A DNA stretch of 36,806 bases from Chloroflexota bacterium. GTDB taxonomy: Bacteria > Chloroflexota > Anaerolineae > Aggregatilineales > Phototrophicaceae. Positions 6,767 to 14,308 of this stretch are shown piece by piece. The number at the start of each line of letters is the position of its first letter. Position 1 is the stretch's first letter. The notes below the pieces were generated by a model that had not been told where the DNA came from, ran no database searches, and was given only the letters and a program-made list of their open reading frames with translations. The position numbers and the translations under genes are program-made. The stretch lies in NCBI GenBank assembly GCA_014338005.1, contig QUBZ01000041.1:1-36806 (forward strand), given 5' to 3'.

Positions 6767-7051
6767 GACCCGGCCAAACAAACCGGGTTTATTATCCGTG
6801 AGTTGAGAGAAGGAACGATGTCCGAGTCTCACAGTAAGAAGCTGGAGCAGCCGCCCTTAGCTGGCGGCGGTGACGCGGCTCGGCGTTAAGCCCCCTCCTT
6901 TGTGACCAGGGGGTGACGCGCCCGGCGTTACCGCCGTACCCTGGTCGGCACTGTTCCACACCCGATTTTACCAACTTAATCGCTCGAAGGGTCGCTTCGA
7001 TGCCGGTCGGCGTGGGCGGCCCGGTGTGTCACACGTGCAATGGAGGTCATT
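6767..7051 (+). promoter_or_regulatory. Structured leader RNA upstream of the DUF1003 gene
   Basis: Several elements are stacked here. A 5' hairpin is ACCCGG/CCGGGT (6768-6773, 6783-6788), and a 23-codon upstream ORF follows. The motif GGTGACGCG-n-GGCGTTA occurs twice (6869-6888 and 6912-6930). The second copy folds into GGTGACGC/GCGTTACC and is extended by GACCAGGG (6904-6911) with CCCTGGTC (6939-6946), a stem of 16 pairs. CCCCCT (6891-6896) can instead pair with AGGGGG (6908-6913), which would break that stem. A smaller hairpin (6871-6888) covers the upstream ORF's stop codon. TCGAAG/CTTCGA lies further down. I could not match it to a known riboswitch by eye; leader-based control of the DUF1003 gene is inferred. 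Confidence 0.55.
6818..6889 (+). CDS. Upstream leader ORF, 23 aa
   Basis: Starts at ATG with AAGG a few bases upstream and ends at TAA inside the first leader hairpin. The peptide begins MSESHSKKLEQPPLAG and ends GGGDAARR. It has two adjacent prolines and no signal peptide or known domain. Its position on the predicted DUF1003 transcript, overlapping a hairpin that repeats further downstream, suggests a regulatory leader peptide rather than a functional protein. It could also be chance. Confidence 0.4.
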   Translation: MSESHSKKLEQPPLAGGGDAARR

Positions 7052-7693
7052 TTGTACAACGATCTGCTGCTCAACCGGATCGCGGGTGCGCCCATCGAGA
7101 ATCCTGACGGTCGTATTCAGGAACTCATTGACGAAATCGAGGAACTCAAGAGTCTGCTCAGCCCCGAAGCGCAGGAATTGATTCGCCACCTGCGCCCGCG
7201 CCTTGTCACCGACGATGTGTACGAGCAGATTGACGAGCAGGCTTCTTTGGGCGACCGGCTGGCCGACCGGCTGGCGGCTTTCGCCGGGAGCTGGAAGTTC
7301 ATCATCGGTTTTGCGCTGCTGATGGCGGTCTGGATTGCCGTTAACTACTCGATGGGGGCGGAGGCGTTCGACCCGTTTCCGTTCATTCTGCTTAACCTCA
7401 CGCTCAGCACGCTGGCGGCCTTGCAGGCGCCGGTGATTCTGATGTCTCAGAACCGCCAGGCGACCAAAGATCGGGCGGTTGCGCAGAATGATTACCATGT
7501 TAACTTAAAAAATGAAGTTGAAATCGCCGACCTGCACCGCAAGATTGACGCGCTGGCCGAGGCGCTTTCGATGCAAACCCGGATGGTCAATGCGCTGGTG
7601 GAAGCCCGCCGCAAGGAATTAAGCGCGACGGTGCGGGTGATGGAAAGCGCACTGCCTGCGGCCCGGAAGGTCGGGCAGGCGGCGGCGGACTGA
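7052..7693 (+). CDS. DUF1003 membrane protein
   Basis: 213 aa from a TTG start. GGAGG (7042-7046) lies 5 nt before the TTG at 7052, whereas the in-frame ATG at 7040 overlaps that Shine-Dalgarno and has none of its own, so TTG is preferred. The middle of the protein has the DUF1003 pattern: an amphipathic lead (DRLADRLAAFAGSWKFI), two membrane segments, and the motif FPFILLNLTLSTLAALQAP followed by MSQNRQ. The C-terminus is a predicted coiled coil (ALAEALSMQTRMVNALVEAR). The biochemical function of the family is unknown to me. It is transcribed alone behind a long structured leader and converges on the FAD oxidase gene. Confidence 0.88.
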   Translation: MYNDLLLNRIAGAPIENPDGRIQELIDEIEELKSLLSPEAQELIRHLRPRLVTDDVYEQIDEQASLGDRLADRLAAFAGSWKFIIGFALLMAVWIAVNYSMGAEAFDPFPFILLNLTLSTLAALQAPVILMSQNRQATKDRAVAQNDYHVNLKNEVEIADLHRKIDALAEALSMQTRMVNALVEARRKELSATVRVMESALPAARKVGQAAAD

Positions 7694-7727
7694 AACGTAT
7701 ATTTCCGGCCAATGGGTGTTGGCTCAA

Positions 7728-7757
7728 GGGGCGAAATCGTGCAGACGGTTTCGCCCC
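7728..7757. terminator. Long perfect hairpin between convergent genes
   Basis: GGGGCGAAATCGT (7728-7740) pairs with ACGGTTTCGCCCC (7745-7757) with one G-T wobble and a GCAG loop. It lies between the DUF1003 stop and the oppositely directed FAD oxidase stop and probably terminates both. It has no U-tract. Confidence 0.65.
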
Positions 7758-7764
7758 GGCGTGT

Positions 7765-9168
7765 TTATACCTGTTCCGGCTCAGGGAAAATTTTGCCGGG
7801 GTTGAGGATGCCGTTCGGGTCGAGCATCTGTTTGACGGCCTGCATCACGTCCAGGGCGGGGCCATGTTCCTGCTGCATGTACTTGATTTTGCCGATGCCG
7901 ACGCCGTGTTCGCCGGTGGATGTGCCGCCCAGTTCCAGCGCCTTCGCCACGATCTGCGCGTTAATCTCCATCCGCAGCCGGTACTCGTCCTCGTCCACGA
8001 ACGGGAACTCCACATGCACGTTGCCGTCCCCGGCGTGGCCGATCATGTAGGCGGTGATGCCGTACCGGCGTTTCAGCTGCTCCACGAAGCCGATCAGTTC
8101 CGGGTAGGCGCTGATGGGTACGGCCACGTCGTTGATGAAAAAACGTTTGTCGGGGTGCGAGCGCACCATGATCTCGTAAGAATGGTGGCGCGCGTGCCAC
8201 AGTTTTTTGCGTTCCGCGATGTCGGTGGTGGCGCGGAAGCTGACCGCGCCCAGTTCCTCGCAAATCTCCTTCACGATGTCCAGCCCCATTTGCAGCGATT
8301 CTTCGTGGGCGGCGTGGAATTCCATGAACAAAGTGGGATGGTCGGTCAGATCAACGCCTTCGGCCTCGCGCAGCATGTGCGCGTGGGCGGCGTCTATCAG
8401 TTCCAGCGCCGCCGGGTCAAGCCCGCTGCCGCGCACGGCCACAACCGTTTCCACCGCCGCTTCGACCGTCTCGAAAGCCGCCAGTGCCGCGCTCATGTAT
8501 TGGGGGACGGGGACGAGCTTAAGCGTCGCTTCGGTGATGAGTCCCAGCGTGCCTTCGCTGCCGACGAACAGGTGCAGCAGGTCATAGCCGGACGCCTGTT
8601 TGACCGACCGCGCGCCCAAGTTTAACAGGCGGCCATCGGCCAGGGCGACCTGCATCCGCAGCACGTTGTCTTTAGTCGCGCCGTATTTGACCGTGCGAAT
8701 GCCAGAGGCGTTGTTCGCCAGCATCCCGCCGACGGTGGCGTTGGCGCCGGGGTCGGGCGGGAAAAACAGGCCGTAGCGGGTCAGCTGTTCGTTGAGGTCT
8801 TTGTGGCCGATGCCCGGCTGCACCGTCACCTGGAAGTCGTCGGCATGGACGGCCACGATGCGGGTCATACGCTCGAAGGACATCAGAATACCGCCGTAGA
8901 CCGGGATGGCGTTTCCTTCCAGCCCGGTGCCGACACCCCAGGCCGTGACCGGAATCCGCCGCCCGTTGGCGAAACGCAGCACCTCGGCTACTTGTCCTGC
9001 CTCTGCCGGCCAGACAATCACTTCTGCCGGGCGTTCCGGGTGGTGGGACTGGTCGCGGGCGTGCAGGTCGAGTTCGGCGCGGGCGGTGCTGACGGCTTCC
9101 GCGCCGAGAATCCGCCGGAGGGTTTCGAGATCATCAGGCGTAACCGGTTTGAAGGCAGGGGCGGGCAT
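7765..9168 (-). CDS. GlcD/D-lactate dehydrogenase-type FAD oxidase
   Basis: 467 aa flavoprotein of the FAD-binding type 4 (VAO/GlcD/LDHD) family, which oxidises 2-hydroxy acids such as D-lactate or glycolate. The FAD domain (about 35-220) has GTGLEGNAIP, DPGANATVGGMLANNASG, and VGSEGTLGLITEATLKL; the C-terminal FAD-linked oxidase domain has GHAGDGNVHVEF and the signature GGTSTGEHGVGIGK, ending LDPNGILNPGKIF. AAAAGGA is 8 nt before the ATG. No GlcE or GlcF subunit is adjacent, so a single-subunit D-lactate dehydrogenase-like enzyme is more likely than glycolate oxidase. Confidence 0.92.
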   Translation of the reverse strand: MPAPAFKPVTPDDLETLRRILGAEAVSTARAELDLHARDQSHHPERPAEVIVWPAEAGQVAEVLRFANGRRIPVTAWGVGTGLEGNAIPVYGGILMSFERMTRIVAVHADDFQVTVQPGIGHKDLNEQLTRYGLFFPPDPGANATVGGMLANNASGIRTVKYGATKDNVLRMQVALADGRLLNLGARSVKQASGYDLLHLFVGSEGTLGLITEATLKLVPVPQYMSAALAAFETVEAAVETVVAVRGSGLDPAALELIDAAHAHMLREAEGVDLTDHPTLFMEFHAAHEESLQMGLDIVKEICEELGAVSFRATTDIAERKKLWHARHHSYEIMVRSHPDKRFFINDVAVPISAYPELIGFVEQLKRRYGITAYMIGHAGDGNVHVEFPFVDEDEYRLRMEINAQIVAKALELGGTSTGEHGVGIGKIKYMQQEHGPALDVMQAVKQMLDPNGILNPGKIFPEPEQV

Positions 9169-9214
9169 GGCCGATTCCTTTTAATATGCTGGTGAACGAT
9201 GTTTTACGCGCACT

Positions 9215-9242
9215 ATAATAACGCTCAGGACAAAACCGCCAA
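9215..9242 (-). promoter_or_regulatory. Promoter of the FAD oxidase gene
   Basis: On the minus strand, TTGGCG (9237-9242) and TATTAT (9215-9220) are 16 bp apart. The -35 box falls inside the GACGCCAAG-type repeat. Confidence 0.55.
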
Positions 9243-9260
9243 GACGCAAAAGACGCCAAG
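9235..9260. repeat. GACGCAAAAGACGCCAAG-type repeat
   Basis: Short degenerate repeat of CCAAGACGC/AAGACGCCAAG units, of the same kind as at 6647-6680 and 26024-26053. The rest of the 222-bp gap holds only the promoter for the minus-strand gene. Confidence 0.5.
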
Positions 9261-9390
9261 CGTATTTGATGATTCATCCTGGCGGCCCAGATTGTAACTC
9301 ACAACAAAAGCCGATGTTTTATGCCGGGGAAAGGCGCTAACCGGATACACTACAAAAAACGAACACCGGCACAACACAGGATTAACCATC

Positions 9391-10023
9391 ATGCGCTGCT
9401 TCCGCGAACCCGTGAACGGCTTCACCCATCTGGCCGGGGCTTTCCTGGCGGCGGTCGGCCTGGTCTGGCTGCTGGCGCTGGCCTGGGGCGAGACGGCCAA
9501 ACTGGTGACGGTGCTGATCTACGGCCTGAGCATGATTGCGCTGTACCTCGCCAGCGCGACCTTTCATCTGGCGCGGGGCAGCGAACGTATGCTGCTGTGG
9601 CTGCGGCGGCTTGACCACGCCGCCATTTACGGCCTGATCGCCGGCACGTACACGCCGATCTGTTACGCGGTGCTGGACGGCGGCTGGCGCTGGGGGATGC
9701 TGGCGCTGGTCTGGGGGTTCGCGGTGGTGGGTGCGGCTTATAAGCTGGCGCGGCTGCGGCAGGGAAGCCGCTGGTCGCTGGTCTTTTATCTGGTGATGGG
9801 CTGGCTGGGGCTGCTGGCGCTGCCGAAGGCGCTGGCGGTTCTGCCGCCGGGGGCGATTCTGATGATCGCTGCCGGGGGAGCGGCCTATTTGGTCGGGGCG
9901 GCCATTTTCGCCATCCGCAGGCCGAACTTCCACCCGCACTTCGGCCACCATGAAATCTGGCATCTGTGCGTGCTGGCGGGCAGCGCCTTTCATTTTGCGG
10001 CCATCGCGCGGTATTTCGTTTAA
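9391..10023 (+). CDS. trhA: Hemolysin III/TrhA family membrane protein
   Basis: 210 aa, seven hydrophobic segments, PAQR/CREST superfamily. Conserved pieces are EPVNGFTHLAG at the N-terminus, SATFHL, RRLDHAAIYGLIAGTYTP, and the C-terminal HFGHHEIWHL followed by GSAFHF. The Ser, Asp and His residues expected to bind a metal are present. Members are proposed membrane hydrolases or lipid-homeostasis factors; the haemolysin name is historical. AGGA lies 9 nt before the ATG. It is followed after 49 bp by the enoyl-CoA hydratase gene on the same strand. Confidence 0.93.
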   Translation: MRCFREPVNGFTHLAGAFLAAVGLVWLLALAWGETAKLVTVLIYGLSMIALYLASATFHLARGSERMLLWLRRLDHAAIYGLIAGTYTPICYAVLDGGWRWGMLALVWGFAVVGAAYKLARLRQGSRWSLVFYLVMGWLGLLALPKALAVLPPGAILMIAAGGAAYLVGAAIFAIRRPNFHPHFGHHEIWHLCVLAGSAFHFAAIARYFV

Positions 10024-10072
10024 AATAAATGCCCGCGCAGAGAACCGTTTTTGCAGAAAGAGGGGGTAAATT

Positions 10073-10864
10073 ATGACCGAGCTGATTCTGTTAAACCGGC
10101 GTGACCGTCTGGTGGAGATCGCGCTGAACCGCCCGGAGAAACGCAACGCGCTGAACTGGCCGATGCTGGCCGAGCTGGACGCCGCCCTGGATGAAGCCGA
10201 ACGCATGGACGGCGCGCGGGTTATCCTGCTGCGCGGCGAAGGGGCGGGTTTTTCTGCCGGCATTGATCTGACCGGCTTCCAGGAACTGGCGGCGCAGTTT
10301 GGCGAAAAGTGGCGCGAGAACCTGTTCCCGCTGACACGGGCGCACCAGGCCATCGCCAATAAAATCGAACGCCATTCGCTGCCGGTGATCGCGCTGCTGC
10401 ACGGGTTTTGCTTGGGATTGGGGTTGGAACTGGCGCTGGCGTGCGATTTCCGGCTGGCTGCCGAAGGCACGCGGTTGGGGCTGCCGGAGTCACGCCTGGG
10501 GCTGATTCCCGACGTGGGCGGCACGACGCGGCTGGCGCGGCTGGCCGGCCCGGCGCGGGCGAAAGAACTGATTCTGACCGGGCGCGCCATAGACGCGCAG
10601 ACCGCCGCCGGTTGGGGCATCGTTAACTCGTGCGCGGCGGCGGAGCAGTTGGTGGCCGAAGGCGAGGCGCTGGCGGCGGAAATCTGCCGGGCCGCGCCGC
10701 TGGCGGTGAGCTACGGCAAACGGATCATCAACGAATTAAACGACGCCGAGCGCGGTTTTCAACTGGAAGCCTGGGCGCAAAGCGTGTTGATGCGGACGGA
10801 AGATTTTGAAACCGGCGCGCAGGCCATGCTGGCCCGCCAGCCCGCCGAGTGGAAAGGGCGGTGA
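10073..10864 (+). CDS. Enoyl-CoA hydratase/isomerase (crotonase family)
   Basis: 263 aa, full length for the family. The oxyanion-hole segment FSAGIDLTGFQEL is followed by HGFCLGLGLELALACDFRLA and GLPESRLGLIPDVGGTTRL. Both catalytic glutamates of true hydratases are present: Glu119 (GLELALACD) and Glu139 (GLPES), spaced by 20 residues as in the mammalian enzyme. It hydrates 2-enoyl-CoA in fatty-acid or related acyl-CoA breakdown; the substrate cannot be told. GGGGG lies 6 nt upstream of the ATG. No other beta-oxidation genes are nearby. Confidence 0.92.
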   Translation: MTELILLNRRDRLVEIALNRPEKRNALNWPMLAELDAALDEAERMDGARVILLRGEGAGFSAGIDLTGFQELAAQFGEKWRENLFPLTRAHQAIANKIERHSLPVIALLHGFCLGLGLELALACDFRLAAEGTRLGLPESRLGLIPDVGGTTRLARLAGPARAKELILTGRAIDAQTAAGWGIVNSCAAAEQLVAEGEALAAEICRAAPLAVSYGKRIINELNDAERGFQLEAWAQSVLMRTEDFETGAQAMLARQPAEWKGR

Positions 10865-10874
10865 CGTTCCCGGC

Positions 10875-10903
10875 TTGCCAGACCTCTGCAACACGTTTAT
10901 CAT
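10875..10903 (+). promoter_or_regulatory. Promoter of the LysM-M23 peptidase gene
   Basis: TTGCCA (10875-10880), a 17-bp spacer, then TATCAT (10898-10903), about 48 bp before the ATG. This suggests a transcript separate from the enoyl-CoA hydratase. Confidence 0.6.
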
Positions 10904-10951
10904 TCTATCGCTGTGGGGGAGAGCGTACAACGAGTTTGAAAGATTGCGTGA

Positions 10952-12208
10952 ATGACCGATCAAAACCACTGGGATGAGCCGCCGATAGACCCACTGGCGG
11001 ATACCAACCCGTCGCTGACCATTAAGCCGGTTGAACTGAAGCAGGCCGAACCGCTGGCCGGGTGGCGGCGCGCCGTCGGCCTGCTCAGCCTGTTGGGGGC
11101 TGCCGGCCTGACGATTGCCACCGCGCTGCTGCTGCTGACGCCGGAAGGCGCCCCGCCGGCCCCGGTGATGACGGCCACCGAAGCCCCAGTCGTGCCGACG
11201 GCGACCCTGACCATCGCCGCCCGCGCCAACCCTGAGAACGAAAACCCATCGGCGGCGGTTTTCCCCACCATCGTGCCGGACGTGGCGGCGGCGCTGCTGA
11301 ATGCTCCACTGCTGCCGGTCGGCGATATGTCGTCGCTGGAAGTGGTGCGGAATATCTACAACCCGTTCACCATCGTGCCGGATCGCCCGCGTAACGAGGT
11401 GATTCAATACGTCGCCGTCCGGGGAGATACGATTTACAGCATCGCGGAACGTTTTGGACTGAAGCCGGAGTCGATCGCCTGGTCGAACCCACGCAGCATC
11501 ATCCGGGTGCTGCGTCCCGGCGATGTCATCAACGTGCCGCCGGTAGACGGCGTTTTTCATCAGGTGGTCGGCAGCCGGACGGTGGGCGAGATCATCGCCA
11601 GCTTTAAGGTAGACGACCCCTACGTGGTGCTGGATTCCGAGTATAACAACCTGTTCGGCGTAACGCCGGATACGATTCTGCCCAGCGGCACGTGGATTTT
11701 TATCCCCGGCGGCGAAGCGGAACAGATCACCTGGAATCCCGGCGTACAGGTGGAAGGCGGCGACAGTCCGCGCCGGGGTTACGTGTCGGTGTTCGCGCCC
11801 GGCGACCCCGGAAGCTGCGGGCAGATCAACAATCCCGGCGGCGGCGCAAGCTGGGGATTCCCGTTGAGCGGCGCATATACCTTCATGCGCGGTTTCACGT
11901 CCTGGCATACCGGCGTTGATCTGGCCGCGCCGGTCGGCACGCCGGTGCTGGCGGCCAACAGCGGGGCGGTGATTTTCGCCGGGTGGAACTCCTGGGGTTA
12001 CGGCAATACGGTGGTGCTGGCGCACGGCCCGTACCTGACGCTGTACGGCCATATGAGCAGCATCAATGTCGGCTGTGGGCAGTTGGTTTCGGTCGGGCAG
12101 GTCATCGGGGCGGTGGGCAATACGGGCAACTCGTCCGGGCCGCACCTGCACTTTGAAATCCGCAGCGGCGATACGCCGACCGACCCGGCGGCGACGATTT
12201 CGTTTTAG
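10952..12208 (+). CDS. Membrane-anchored LysM-M23 endopeptidase
   Basis: 418 aa. There is a cytoplasmic N-terminus of about 36 residues, one membrane segment (about 40-62, LLSLLGAAGLTIATALLLL), then an external Ala/Pro/Thr linker. One clear LysM follows (IQYVAVRGDTIYSIAERFGL to DVINVPP), then a weaker second one (VGSRTVGEIIASF to GTWIFIPGG). The C-terminal M23/LytM domain has the zinc motif H319-x3-D323 (WHTGVD) and the H398-x-H400 pair (HLHFEI). It should bind peptidoglycan or a similar polymer and cut peptide cross-links. The PucR regulator starts 28 bp downstream. Confidence 0.93.
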   Translation: MTDQNHWDEPPIDPLADTNPSLTIKPVELKQAEPLAGWRRAVGLLSLLGAAGLTIATALLLLTPEGAPPAPVMTATEAPVVPTATLTIAARANPENENPSAAVFPTIVPDVAAALLNAPLLPVGDMSSLEVVRNIYNPFTIVPDRPRNEVIQYVAVRGDTIYSIAERFGLKPESIAWSNPRSIIRVLRPGDVINVPPVDGVFHQVVGSRTVGEIIASFKVDDPYVVLDSEYNNLFGVTPDTILPSGTWIFIPGGEAEQITWNPGVQVEGGDSPRRGYVSVFAPGDPGSCGQINNPGGGASWGFPLSGAYTFMRGFTSWHTGVDLAAPVGTPVLAANSGAVIFAGWNSWGYGNTVVLAHGPYLTLYGHMSSINVGCGQLVSVGQVIGAVGNTGNSSGPHLHFEIRSGDTPTDPAATISF

Positions 12209-12236
12209 GGCTGTGGGTTCAATAATCGAGAGGACG

Positions 12237-13841
12237 ATGTTAACCGTCGCCGATGCGCTCAAACTCGAACAGTTCGCCGGGGCAAGGGTGGTGGCCGGGC
12301 GCGCCGGGCTGGCTAATCACGTGTCCTGGGTGCATATCGCCAGCGGGCCGGACGCGCCCCACTGGCTGAACGGCGGCGAACTGGTGCTGACGACGGCGCG
12401 CAACATGCCGCACGACATAGACGGCCAGTGTCGCTACGTGCAGGAGATGGCCGCCAACAAGGCTGCCGGGCTGGTGGTTTCGGTCGGGCGTTTTCTGGAG
12501 GTCATCCCGGACGAACTGCGCCGGGCCGCCGAACAGCGCGGTTTCCCGCTCATCGAAATCCCGTTTCAGGCGCGTTTTATTGACGTTGCCAAAACCACCA
12601 ACGAACACATCGCCGAGGAAAATATGGCGATGGTGACGCGGGCGTTTCATATCCAGCAAACGCTGACCCGGCTGGTGCTGGAAGGCGGCGACCTGAAACA
12701 GCTTGCCTCCCGGCTGGCGGAACTGATCGGCCAGTCCGTCAGCATCGAAAACGAACGTTTTGAAATTCTCGCCAGCGCCAATATCAGCGATGTGGACGAA
12801 GCGCGCCGCTTTACGGTCAGCAAGGGGCGCACCGACCCCCGGCTGGTGCGGGCGCTGGAAGAACGCGGCATCCTGGCACAGATTCGTAAAACCCTGCATC
12901 CGGCCCGCATCGCGCCGCTGCCGGAAGTGGGGTTGGAACTGGAACGCTTTTTAGCCCCCATTGTGGTGCATGGCGACATTTACGGCTATGTCTGGGTGAT
13001 CGCGCACGAACGCCCGCTGACCGACCTCGACCGGCTGGCGATCAGCAGCGGCGCGACCATCGCCGCGCTGATGCTGCTGTACCAGGAATCCGTCCAGAGC
13101 GCGGAAGCGTCGTTGAAGGGCGGGCTGCTGTCGCAGCTCATCCAGGGCGGCAGCGAAGCTGTGTTAACCGACCAGGCTTTACGCTATGGTGTAGACTTGG
13201 CGCGCCCATTCGTGGTGCTGCTGCTGGAATACCCCGATCGCAGTTCGAGCAGGGGATTGCAGCTTTACCGCCGCGTGAACCGGCTGGCGGGCGCGCGCGA
13301 TTGGGCGGCGGTGGTCGGCCAGTTTGCGGGGCAGGTGGTCATCCTGGCGCGGGCGGACGAAAACATCCCGGCGATGGTCGAGCAGATACGGGCGGAAAGC
13401 AGCCAGACGGCGCGCATCGGCATCAGCGGCACGCACCGGGGCGCGGGGGCCGTCAGCGCGGCTTATCAACAGTGCCAGGAGGCGCTGCATATCACCGGGC
13501 GGCTGGGTGATACGCAGCCGGCGGCCTATTTTGACCGGTTGGGCTATCTGCATACGCTGTACTGCGCCGGGGCGGACGCACTGGCGGCCAACCCCTATGC
13601 GCCCCGCCTGCGCCGCCTGCGCGCCGAACAGCAGCCGGAATTGTTCCAGACGCTGGCAGCCTACCTGGATACCGGCGGCAGCGGCGTGCAAACGGCGGAA
13701 CTGCTGCACATCCACCGCAGCACGCTCAATTACCGGCTGGAGCGTATCGTCAAAACCTGCGGCTTCGACCTTTCCGACCCGCTGGAACGCACCAATCTCC
13801 AGGTGGCGCTTAAACTCATCCAGTTATTTGAGTCGCAGTAG
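12237..13841 (+). CDS. PucR-family transcriptional regulator
   Basis: 534 aa with standard PucR architecture. The N-terminal PucR domain (about 1-125) starts MLTVADALKL and contains ARVVAGRAGL and WLNGGELVLTT. A middle GAF-like and CdaR-like region follows (VVLLLEYPDRSSS, RIGISGTHRG, SAAYQQCQEAL). The C-terminal helix-turn-helix is about 470-534 (TAELLHIHRSTLNYRLERI). The family regulates purine, amino-acid or sugar catabolism; the ligand is unknown here. The ATG at 12237 has GAGAGGA just upstream; longer starts run back into the peptidase gene in another frame and are rejected. Confidence 0.92.
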   Translation: MLTVADALKLEQFAGARVVAGRAGLANHVSWVHIASGPDAPHWLNGGELVLTTARNMPHDIDGQCRYVQEMAANKAAGLVVSVGRFLEVIPDELRRAAEQRGFPLIEIPFQARFIDVAKTTNEHIAEENMAMVTRAFHIQQTLTRLVLEGGDLKQLASRLAELIGQSVSIENERFEILASANISDVDEARRFTVSKGRTDPRLVRALEERGILAQIRKTLHPARIAPLPEVGLELERFLAPIVVHGDIYGYVWVIAHERPLTDLDRLAISSGATIAALMLLYQESVQSAEASLKGGLLSQLIQGGSEAVLTDQALRYGVDLARPFVVLLLEYPDRSSSRGLQLYRRVNRLAGARDWAAVVGQFAGQVVILARADENIPAMVEQIRAESSQTARIGISGTHRGAGAVSAAYQQCQEALHITGRLGDTQPAAYFDRLGYLHTLYCAGADALAANPYAPRLRRLRAEQQPELFQTLAAYLDTGGSGVQTAELLHIHRSTLNYRLERIVKTCGFDLSDPLERTNLQVALKLIQLFESQ

Positions 13842-13851
13842 GCCAGGTGCG

Positions 13852-14271
13852 ATGTTTTCTCCACCCGACCCCCGAACGTATAACCAGATCATCTATGCTG
13901 TCGTGCGGCAGATTCCGCCGGGGCGCGCCAGCAGCTACGGCCAGATCGCCTCGATGATTCCGCCGCCGGCGGGCGTCGAGCCGCCGGCTTACCGGCGTTT
14001 AAGCCCGCGCTGGGTGGGGACGGCCATGCGGAACTGCCCGGATGATGTCCCCTGGTTTCGCGTCCTCAACAGCCGGGGGACAATCAGCCTGCCTGCCGGC
14101 AGCCCCGCCGCGCACGAACAGCGCGCCCGTCTGGAAGCCGAAGGCGTCGTTTTTGACGAAAACGGGCGGGTGGATTGGGCGGTGGCCGGTTGGGATGGGC
14201 CGGACGATGAATGGCTGCGGGCGCGGGGTTTGTTCCCGCCGCGCCCGTTGAAAAAACCAAAACGCGGGTAA
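13852..14271 (+). CDS. atl: Alkyltransferase-like (ATL) DNA-binding protein
   Basis: 139 aa, starting 10 bp after the PucR stop with AGG upstream. It has the DNA-binding half of O6-alkylguanine-DNA alkyltransferase: VRQIPPGRASSYGQIASMI, RWVGTAMRNCP, and PWFRVLNSRGTISLP. In MGMT the PCHRV motif holds the alkyl-accepting Cys; here it reads PWFRV, with Trp in place of Cys, so the protein cannot remove alkyl groups. ATL proteins instead flag alkylated bases for nucleotide-excision repair. The basic tail (RPLKKPKRG) may help DNA binding. It is probably co-transcribed with PucR. Confidence 0.9.
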   Translation: MFSPPDPRTYNQIIYAVVRQIPPGRASSYGQIASMIPPPAGVEPPAYRRLSPRWVGTAMRNCPDDVPWFRVLNSRGTISLPAGSPAAHEQRARLEAEGVVFDENGRVDWAVAGWDGPDDEWLRARGLFPPRPLKKPKRG

Positions 14272-14308
14272 CGAGCGAAATTATGCCGGGGCGGGGTTTA
14301 TTTTCCCG

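Noticed and set aside
6818..7051. M-box (Mg2+) or yybP-ykoY (Mn2+) riboswitch
   Set aside because: The conserved sequence blocks of these classes, as I remember them, are not present. The leader is kept only as an unassigned structured RNA.
9382..10620. 412-codon open frame on the minus strand
   Set aside because: Antisense to TrhA and enoyl-CoA hydratase, both with full family signatures.
10736..12262. 508-codon open frame on the minus strand
   Set aside because: It lies antisense to the enoyl-CoA hydratase and LysM-M23 genes, has Arg/His/Gln-rich low-grade composition and no family motifs. Long shadow frames are expected at this GC content.
13324..13851. Upstream extension of the ATL gene into the PucR gene
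   Set aside because: The extension is an out-of-frame shadow of PucR; the ATL homology and a Shine-Dalgarno begin at 13852.
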